This document shows positions 56,735 through 64,000 of a DNA stretch of 64,000 nt, piece by piece; positions within the stretch are counted from its first letter, which is position 1; the number at the start of each line of letters is the position of its first letter. The stretch spans positions 558,001-622,000 of the forward strand of contig JAHYIO010000028.1 of NCBI GenBank assembly GCA_020543525.1, given 5' to 3'. Under the pieces are notes generated by a model. That model made no database searches. It had not been told where the DNA came from and worked only from the letters and a program-made list of their open reading frames with translations. The DNA comes from Coriolopsis trogii (taxonomy: Eukaryota > Basidiomycota > Agaricomycetes > Polyporales > Polyporaceae). Made by a program: the position numbers and the translations under genes.

Positions 56735-58404
56735 TCGGCCACGGTAGGCGAGTGGCAGGGATCGGAGCACATCTCACTTCCTTACGCCATGGTGGGTGTT
56801 CTGGCTTGTACGCATTCGGGCCGGACTGAGGCGCTTGTGTCAGTGTAACAGTATTATAATACGTTGGTGTTCCTGCACTACGACCAATGCTCATTCATCT
56901 ATATTCCTTCGATATCGAGATTGCGGCCCAATCGAGGGACTCCCGGGCATACTACGGATGGCCGCGTATACAGGCGAGGTTTGGGTTCTATTGGGACCCA
57001 CTGATATCATGGAAGACGAGGATGAAGAATTGTACTGTCTTATTTCACCTCAGGACTTTCCCGCGTCCCTCATCAAGCGTGGAGCGCCATTGCTCACACC
57101 ATTGTATCTCCTTGCTGTATTCAATCGTGATACTTGTGCCATTGAATCATTTTAATCCCCTTCGAATGCACGTCCGGCCAAGGTGTGTTTCCCTGATGCC
57201 GATGCCACTCTCCTACTCTTTTGTTCCAGAGCCGCTCCGCCTGCACAAAGCCCTACGTTCTGGACAGTAGGAGTGGCGCTGGTGCCGCTCGCTTAAGAAG
57301 CGTCTGGTTGCGGCGCCGGTGTCTCCCGCAACATCTTTACTAGGTATGACTCTGCCCTCGTCAACCCCTCGTCAACATTCCCTGGACATCACTCACACAA
57401 TTCGTCGGCTAAGCTAATTGCACTCAACACTTCACCCTCAGGCTATGTCGTAGTTCCTCTACTAACCGCGACGGACATTCCCTCGGAGCGGGACGTCTAC
57501 TATTCCATCTACTTCATCGGACCAGCTTAATGAAAATCCTGGAAGCCCGTTGAACCCTACAGATAATCAGAAAACGCATGTGTGGTGAGCGGATTATAAC
57601 ATCTTCTTTCAAGAGTAGGTGTATGGCATGTAATGCTGATTGTCATATGTTTCAGCGACCTACTAGATTAGTAGTGAAGACGTAGCGGAAACCCTGAAAT
57701 CGTTGTGCCCATTGGCACAGCCTATACCCTAGAAGGCCATTGACATCCCACCCTTTCAAGAGAGCATCAGCCAAGCCTTAACGGCTGGACTCCTTACACC
57801 TTGCCCTTTGAACTTTGTATCAACAATACAAGACCTGACCGACAGATTCGCGAAGATGTCTCTCGCCTCGTCAACTGATCTTGCTCAGACATATGTCAAA
57901 GCGGATAGCCCACCCCCAGGAGAAGCCTGAGAGTCCGGCCAGTTCGATGAGGAAGTGGTCGCACTGTTGAAGGTACTACCCGGTTACAACCCTGCCGTGG
58001 TCTCCGAATTATCCGATTGAAGGGGCTTGGAGATCTTGCTTGACGATGCTCTGGACCTTTGTCTCGTTACCCGTCTATTGTTTGTGCTCTTACAACCCAT
58101 GAGTTCCTCTCCCGCTAGCATATGTGACTCTGCTGTAAGGTGATAACCGCGATTGGTATCTGTTGTCAACAATGGTTTCTGTATCGCGGAACCCCGTGGA
58201 GGGAGGGTATATAGAGGTGTGCTTTGCGATGCTGCCTCCTCGGATCCACGATCCTCGCATGCCCGCACGAGCATAGGGTGAGCCTCTCCTTCTACCTTGG
58301 TATGCGACGGCCTTTGACAAACCGACCACAGTTCTTCGCTTCGTGACGTTGCCTCTCACCCTCTCTACCCTCCGGCTGTACTCACTCCACGACTTGAGTT
58401 CACA
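56735..58404. other. Intergenic between PAH mini-genes, with decayed coding traces
   Basis: No intact gene is seen. The plus-strand stretch 56959-57155 reads an open 65-codon frame from an ATG (MAAYTGEVWVLLGPTDIMED). The stretches 57455-57530 and 57840-58020 read like exon pieces (GYVVVPLLTATDIPSERDVY; EEVVALLKVLPGYNPAVVSE) but with stops between them, suggesting a decayed gene. TATATAG at 58208-58214 precedes the second mini-gene. Confidence 0.35.
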
Positions 58405-58797
58405 ATGACCCCCACATGGTTGGAATCCCGGCGATACCTGAACGCGGTGCGAAAAGCGTATCCACACGCGCCCGACAAGTACGAAGCCATCCTCAAGATT
58501 GTGGATCGGTTCCGCGGCCCAGCCATGTAAGCTATGAATCGCTTTTGCCGACCATGGTTTCCTCCTGATAGATTGGCACACCCAAGCGAGCAGGGAATGG
58601 TCGAGGATTCTATGGCGAACGTAGTGAGGATCCTCCGGGAATCACCGCGCCTCATCCGGGACTTCAATCTGTTTCTGCCACCGGACTACAGGATTGTGGT
58701 ACATAGGCCTCGTCTGACGGCCCGGTATGCTCCCTTGAAAGGAGCGTGCTGTTGGCTGATTCACGGACGGCCCAAGATCCTCATAGTCATGGAGTGA
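58405..58797 (+). CDS. Single-PAH mini-protein 2, about 110 aa
   Basis: A second free-standing PAH-like domain. Exons 58405-58526 and 58587-58797, phase 2. Helices 1 and 2: LESRRYLNAVRKAYPHA, PDKYEAILKIVDRFRG. Helices 3 and 4: VEDSMANVVRILRESPRLIR, DFNLFLPPDYRIV. The FLPPDYRI element matches FLPAGYRI of Sin3 PAH1. The intron is phase 2 and within about two residues of the Sin3 position. The first acidic helix residues are replaced by Arg/Lys, so the partner surface differs from mini-protein 1. The last 35 residues (after the PAH) are not convincing, and a further intron from a GTACAT donor near 58697 could change the C-terminus. It is about 1.7 kb downstream of mini-protein 1 in the same orientation. 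Confidence 0.65.
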
Positions 58798-59042
58798 GAG
58801 TCCCTCCAACTCGGGGAGGCAGAGGAACGAGCAGCTACCCGCAATGTCGGCGGAGGGGCTCGTGGACACTGTATCATCATGACCTTCATGCTAATGTTGT
58901 ACGATTTGTCGACGCCGCTGCGTTGTATCACGATTATCCGCATCTAATTCATGACTCTGCGATGAGAAGAATTGAGTGTGCGATTGATGATACAGCAACA
59001 ATATGTATAAGATACAGCATGAGCAAGACTACTGTGGACCAC

Positions 59043-61565
59043 CTACTTGCTGCCCTTGCAATCCGTCCTATGTTCCGACCAGTGCTTCTTCTGGCACTGA
59101 ATGTCGCAATACCTGCCATAGAGTCAGTACCCATCGCTCAACAGCATGACCAACCGGGACGAAGCGCCCTCACCTCGTCTTCCCGCAGCCTCCGCACTTC
59201 CTGAGCACCGCGCTCGGGTTCCCGCACCATGAGCAACGGTATAGAGAGACGTTGTTCGTGCTGATCTTCGGGTGGCTGCACATGGACACTGGCTCGCTCT
59301 CCCCCTCGTCGAGCTTCATCTCTTCCAGCCACGCGGCAAGGTCGTCGTCGGCCTTTGTCGACGAGATCGGCTTGTGCTTGTCCGCGCGCGAGTCGAGCTC
59401 GTCGAAGCGCTTGATGAAGTCGCCCCACTCCCTCACGGCCTGCGGGTAGAGGTCGAGGACGAGCTCGCGCGCGAGGCGCATCTGCGTCTTCTTCATCGTG
59501 AAGTTGAGCATCTTCATGAACTGCTCCGAGACGTTCAGCTTCCGCTTCGCAGCCTGGGTGGTGGGTGGTGAAGGACGTCAGCGCATGTTCGATGCGTTTC
59601 ACAGCGCCAGAAGCAAATCACCGCAAGTTCCCGCAGATCTTCGTTCAGCTCGGGGCCCTTGATGGCCAGAGTCAGGATGATGTACCAGTTGAGGATCGTC
59701 TGCATGTGTCTGTTGTCCGGGGGAGCCTCCGCCGTGAACGTCTTCGCGTCCTCCCAGGCTGACATCAAGAAAGCCACGCCCTCCGCATGACTGCTATCGC
59801 CCGCCTTCGCGTCTTGCAGCACGCTCACCCCGAGGTCGCCCGCATGCTCGACGGCGCGCCAGAGCATATAGTACCGCACGAACGGCGTGATGTTCTTGCA
59901 CTTGAGTCCCTTCTTGACCGCGCGGAGACCCTGCTCGTGGTCGGCGCCCATGCTGATCGCGTAGTAGGCGTACGCGAGGTCCGGGTTGCGCTCGACCGCG
60001 CGCTGGCCGTGGGCGACGGCGTCAGGGATGCGCGAGCGGATGATGTAGAACTTGAGGTCGAGCACGTCCGCGGCGTCGAGGTCCGCGGGGGCGCCTCGTG
60101 CGCGGAGAGCCTTCGCGCAGTGCGGGAGCGAGTCGGTCCACATCGTGAACGGGAGGCCGAGGTCCAGAGTCTCGCGTCGACCACCGGGCCCGTCTGTTTG
60201 GAACATGCCTTCTGCGATGGAGAACTCCGTCCGCTGGATGAGCATCGCGAGAGTCCGTCCGAGCGAGTAGAGGTCGTGGTCTTGTGCGCAACGCATCATG
60301 GCCTTCTGGTAGTCCGCCGTGCCCTTGAGCGTGAGTGTTATATCGCATCGTTCAGGTCCGTAGTCCATCATAAGGTCAGACAGGTTGTCCGGAAACCCTC
60401 GCTGGACTGCTGCTATCATTTTGTGCGGGTCGAAGTTCTGTCGATCCGGTTCTGACTCGTTCGCGGTGAGACGGATGAGCCCCCCTAGAGCAGTACAGCG
60501 GGCAGTCAAGTTTGCGCTTCTCAGACAGGCGACAAGAAGAGTGAGCATGGAGGGCACAGCCTTGCAGTCTTTCGGACAGTGATTGGTAGCGCTGGTGAGC
60601 AGGCCGAGCGCGTGGTCGATCATGTAGTGGGATGCGAAAGGCTTCTTGACACCCTCGATGGTCGTCTTGAGCACAGTACGGACCTGGATCTCCTTGACCA
60701 GACCAGCATCTGGAGGATCCTCGACAGAGAGCACGGCACTAGTAGCATGAGACATTGTGACTGTAGCAAGCTCGAGGACCTTGGGGTCGTCCGGATACGT
60801 TTCGATGAGCCGGACAAGAACGGAATTCTTGCGTGCGATCTCACGGCGCGCGACGGACCCTCCGTGGTGGGTGACGACAGACAGCGCATTGAGGGCCATG
60901 TGACGCGTAGAATCGTAGTCAAGCAGTGGCATCACCTTGGAGAGGAGTCCTGGACGTTTCTCAGTGAATACACGCAGACGACAACAAGCTCGACGCACCT
61001 TCATGAAAGAGCTTGTCTCTGAGGATGGCATCGGCGCACATCTTGGCCCATATACCGACGATGCCGCCCATGAGCTTTTCGTTTCCCCTGCGCTGCGCGC
61101 CGACATATGCAGAGTCCAGCTTCTTGTAGATATCGTTGAAATGCGCATGGACCTTCTTCAGACCGTGTCGCGTATGTAGGTCTGTAGCGGTACATTAGAA
61201 TGTGCGCGTACTCTTGAGGAGCATGGCGTCCACAATACAGGCACAGAACAAAACACGCGCCTCGCTCGTAACGGCGGTATGTAGCACCGTACGTACACCT
61301 CCGTGCCACTGTGCGCTACGGCATGTATTTGCCATTCCAAAGCGCGTCGCTAGCTTCTTCCACGCGTACACGCAACAGACAACGTACCTGGAAGTTCAAA
61401 GTAGTCGCAGAGGTATTCTATAATGATACTCCACGCTGCGCCGTTGTCGATTTCCGTAAAGAATCCTTCCGGGATGGTGAAAGTCGACGCGGCATGGGAC
61501 GATCCAGTCGCCGTCGACTGGTTCCTCGTCTTGCGGCGGTTTCCTCTCGAGCCAGGACCAGGCAT
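59043..61565 (-). CDS. Helical-repeat protein with C-terminal MYND zinc finger, 712 aa
   Basis: Exons (minus): 61565-61388, 61181-60999, 60949-59622, 59553-59174 and 59112-59043. The first 30 residues are basic (GPGSRGNRRKTRN). The bulk is alpha-helical and repeat-like: armadillo-type helices (STRHMALNALSVVTHHGGSV, CTALGGLIRLTANE) followed by a TPR-like part (RAVERNPDLAYAYYAISMGA). The C-terminus holds a complete MYND finger: CSWCGNPSAVLRKCGGCGKT, RYCDIQCQKKHWSEHRTDC. The last exon was added because stopping at 59170 would cut the finger in half; the 61-bp intron has GTGAGG and CAG ends. MYND fingers usually mediate protein binding. There is no SET domain. Similar proteins are common in Agaricomycetes with unknown role. 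The 206-bp first intron might hide a small exon. Confidence 0.88.
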
Positions 61566-61894
61566 GATAGATAGGATGGTGTTGGTGCGGAGCGAGGAGT
61601 CGTAGATGAAGCAGAGAAGAGGCTTGCCTGCGATTCCAGAGTTGAGCCGAGTCCAGCTTGCGAATCGATTGCATTGCCATAAGAGGCAGTTTGTTATCTA
61701 ATCTTCCACAGCACGGTTTATGAGATTAAGCTTGGTCTACCCCGATCTTCATTACTTTATTTCTCAGGCCAGAATGCGAGTCATCTCACCCCTCGAACAG
61801 CACAGTCATCTCGAAGCCTCACTGTACGCTAAAAGGGCGAAGGCGTAGTCACAAACGTGCCCATCCGCTCACCCAGACCTCCCGAAGATACACG
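61566..61894. other. Divergent promoter, MYND gene / HIS5
   Basis: A short divergent spacer with AT-rich patches near 61690-61770. No TATA box is obvious on either side. Confidence 0.5.
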
Positions 61895-63248
61895 ATGCCT
61901 ATCCTCGGCCTCGCACCGGATCGCTATCCCACCAAGCCCGCTCACTTTGACATTGAGCGAGTCATCCGGCCCAACATCCTCTCGTTGCACCCCTACCGCT
62001 GCGCGCGAGACGACTACTCCGAGGGCATCCTCCTCGACGCGAACGAGAACGCGCTCGGCCACTCGATTCCTTCTTCCTCCGCCCTCGAGCCGGAGATCGA
62101 GGCAACGCTCGGTCTTGACCTTCACCGCTACCCCTCACCAACCCACGACCCTATCAAGAACCGGCTCGCGCAGCTGCGTGGGCTGCCAGGGTCCGACTAT
62201 GTCTTCTTGGGCGTTGGGTCGGATGAGGTCATTGACCTCCTGATCCGAGTATGTGTTGCACCGGGAACGGAGAAGATCCTCATCACTCCTCCGACATATG
62301 GCATGTACTCGGTGTGTGCGCAGGTGAACGACGTTGGGGTTGTCAAGGTGCCGTTGGAACTGAGCGGAGATGCGGGAGAGGGTGGGGAGAAGGGTCGGTT
62401 CTCATTGAATGTTGACGAGGTGTGGGATGATTTTGTCCTCCTATTCTTTGCGAGATATTGACATCCTCGCGGCAGGTCAAGAAGGCGCTGTCTGCGGACC
62501 CTTCAATCAAGCTAGTATTCCTGTGCTCGCCTGGGAACCCAACAGGCACGCTCATCTCGCTCGCGTCGATACGTCAGATACTCGAGTACGAGGACTTCAA
62601 GGGTGTCGTCATCGTTGACGAGGCGTACATCGACTTTGCGGACGAGAGAGCGAGCGCTGTCTCCCTCATCGAGGAATACGCGAACCTTTGTGTGACCCAG
62701 ACGCTGAGCAAGAGCTTTGGGCTGGCGGCTATCCGGTATGCGCGCATCGTTCATGACGTGGGACGCTGTCTGATCTGTTGAACAACGCCAGGTTGGGGAT
62801 CGCGTTCGCTCACCCTGCGCTGGTCCAGATTCTTATGAATACGAAGGCGCCTTACAATATCTCTACACCCACTGCATCACTAGCGCTCTCGGCGCTCTCA
62901 CCTGCTGCAATTGACCTCATGAAACAGAAGGTATCGACGCTCATCAAGGGCCGAGAGCAGCTGCTTCGCGGCCTCAAGGATCTAGCACCGCTTGGGCTCG
63001 GGGCTGTTATTGGAGGGAACGATGCGAACTTCGTGATGGTTCCCGTGTTGGAGAAGAGCGGAAGCGGAAAGCCCGACAATGTGCGCGCTCAGAAAATATA
63101 CAAGACGCTTGCGGAGCAGGAGGGCGTGGTCGTGCGGTACCGCGGTGGAGAGGCTGGCTGTGCTGGGTGTCTACGTATAACAGTCGGGAGCGAGGAAGAG
63201 ATCGAGGTGGTGTTGCAGAAGTTCCGTGAGTTGCTGACTGTGTTGTAG
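61895..63248 (+). CDS. HIS5: Histidinol-phosphate aminotransferase, 413 aa
   Basis: A PLP enzyme of histidine biosynthesis that converts imidazole acetol phosphate and glutamate to histidinol phosphate. Exons 61895-62419, 62476-62735 and 62792-63248. Landmarks: VIRPNILSLHPYRCARDDYS, LDANENALG, LHRYPSPTHDPIKNRLAQ, VFLGVGSDEVIDLL, SPGNPTGT, VIVDEAYIDFA and the PLP-lysine segment TQTLSKSFGLAAIRLGIAF with Lys254, and VVVRYRGGEAGCAGCLRITVG near the end. All family motifs are intact and length is usual. The protein is presumably cytosolic. Confidence 0.96.
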
Positions 63249-63879
63249 ACAAGCTAGGCAGTTGGCAAATCCTAGTCCGAATGGAAAGCCAGAGTACCAG
63301 CCACGGTGGTCAGACGCGTAGTGCTTGCTGGGTGAGCGTCTTCGCGTGGGATCGACACGGTCGGTCACGTCACGGTCACATCTGGGCAAACACGTGAGGT
63401 GACGCGTTGGATGAATCTGTCCAAGGACTCCACGCTGCTCTCCCCACAGAAGGTCGGCAATGCCCTGCGTTCCTCGTGTCGGAGACTGAGACTGATAAGA
63501 GCGTTGTTGCAGGGCAGGTTGTGGCCAGACTGGGCCTGACAGACACGGTTGCCTCCTCCACTGGAGTAGTGGCGCTGCTAATCCTGCGCGGACAAAGACA
63601 CGATCGACCTCCGCTGACATCATGCGCTCTGCGACTGCCCCCGACCGCGCACTGTCGTCCATTATCCTGATATAGACGTTTCTGAGAGAGATGACGTCTT
63701 CTTCCTCAGTCGTCACCGGGGCCCAGGTCGGTTCCGCCAGTATATAACCCTCGCAGCGGGCCTCCACCCTCGCCAGTATCACGTTTCCAACTTTCCCCAC
63801 TCCCTCACTCTCCCCCTCTGTGACGACCCAACCCTCCTGCAACGATTGTTCTCTACACGCTTACGACCAGTAATCCATA
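63249..63879 (+). other. HIS5 3' region and promoter of the last gene
   Basis: No gene is seen in this spacer. TATATAA at 63741-63747 lies about 133 bases before the ATG at 63880, with a CT-rich leader (about 63785-63845) between. Confidence 0.5.
63741..63747 (+). promoter_or_regulatory. TATA box of the terminal partial gene
   Basis: TATATAA followed by a pyrimidine-rich leader and an ATG at 63880. Confidence 0.55.
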
Positions 63880-64000
63880 ATGTCTCTCCCACTAGCCCAG
63901 AAAGATATCTCGGACAAACCGGCAGCCGTACGTATTCTTGTCCTTCCGATAGGTGCTGGGCGCGTCCTGACCATAGCGTCTTGTCCTGTTTTAGAACTCG
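63880..64000 (+). CDS. Unidentified gene, 5' end only
   Basis: Cut by the window end. Exon 1 (63880-63927) encodes MSLPLAQKDISDKPAA and ends at a GTACGT donor in phase 0. An acceptor TTTTAG at 63989-63994 opens exon 2 with AACTCG. A TATA box and a CT-rich leader support this start. Sixteen residues are too few to name a family. Confidence 0.6.
   Translation, partial: MSLPLAQKDISDKPAAVRILVLPIGAGRVLTIASCPVLEL

Noticed and set aside
59170..59174. Stop codon at 59170 as the end of the MYND-domain gene
   Set aside because: It would leave half a MYND finger; a GTGAGG donor at 59173 and an acceptor before 59112 complete the finger and end at 59043.
1..64000. CRISPR arrays, insertion sequences, rRNA operons or prophage features
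   Set aside because: None seen; the gene structure is eukaryotic throughout, and no LTR or terminal-inverted-repeat element could be delimited by eye.

Overview
The window is nuclear DNA of a filamentous basidiomycete, most likely an Agaricomycete. The evidence is GC-rich sequence, genes broken by many 45-100 bp introns with GT(A/G)NGT donors, pyrimidine-rich leaders, and protein families typical of that group (Sin3 with a Pro/Ala tail, GH18 chitinase paralogues, a CBM19-like secreted protein, BAS2-like secreted Cys modules). The species cannot be named from the sequence. Gene models were built by hand by joining exons at canonical splice sites; exon phases were checked so that each model gives one uninterrupted frame.

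Layout. 0-5 kb: GC-rich upstream DNA, then a large bHLH transcription factor (+). 5-14 kb: gene-poor stretch with coding-like but unassembled fragments, a DUF6914-like gene (-) and a broken aldo/keto reductase remnant (-). 14-16 kb: a NAD(P)-binding Rossmann protein and Mediator subunit MED22 (+). 16-30 kb: three GH18 chitinases (one on -, two in tandem on +) around Sin3 (+) and a class II-like eIF4E (-). 30-33 kb: a tandem pair of BAS2-like secreted proteins (-). 34.7-36.2 kb: a DUF4336 protein in 11 exons (-). 36.6-45 kb: SRP19, a type-B carboxylesterase and serine hydroxymethyltransferase (+). 47.7-48.4 kb: intron-containing tRNA-Asn (-) and mitochondrial ATP synthase subunit f (+). 49.8-55.7 kb: the CBM19-like protein and a USP-family deubiquitinase (+). 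56.3-58.8 kb: two single-PAH mini-proteins (+). 59-63.2 kb: a MYND-finger protein (-) and histidinol-phosphate aminotransferase (+). The window ends in the first exons of an unidentified + gene.

Themes. Housekeeping genes (SHMT, HIS5, SRP19, ATP synthase f, MED22, eIF4E) are mixed with a secreted/cell-wall set (three chitinases, CBM19-like protein, BAS2-like pair). The chromatin corepressor Sin3 shares the window with two free-standing copies of its PAH module; all three PAH genes are cut by a phase-2 intron at nearly the same point. This is the best candidate here for something little described. Three exons of 8, 9 and 11 nt are needed to complete otherwise clear proteins.
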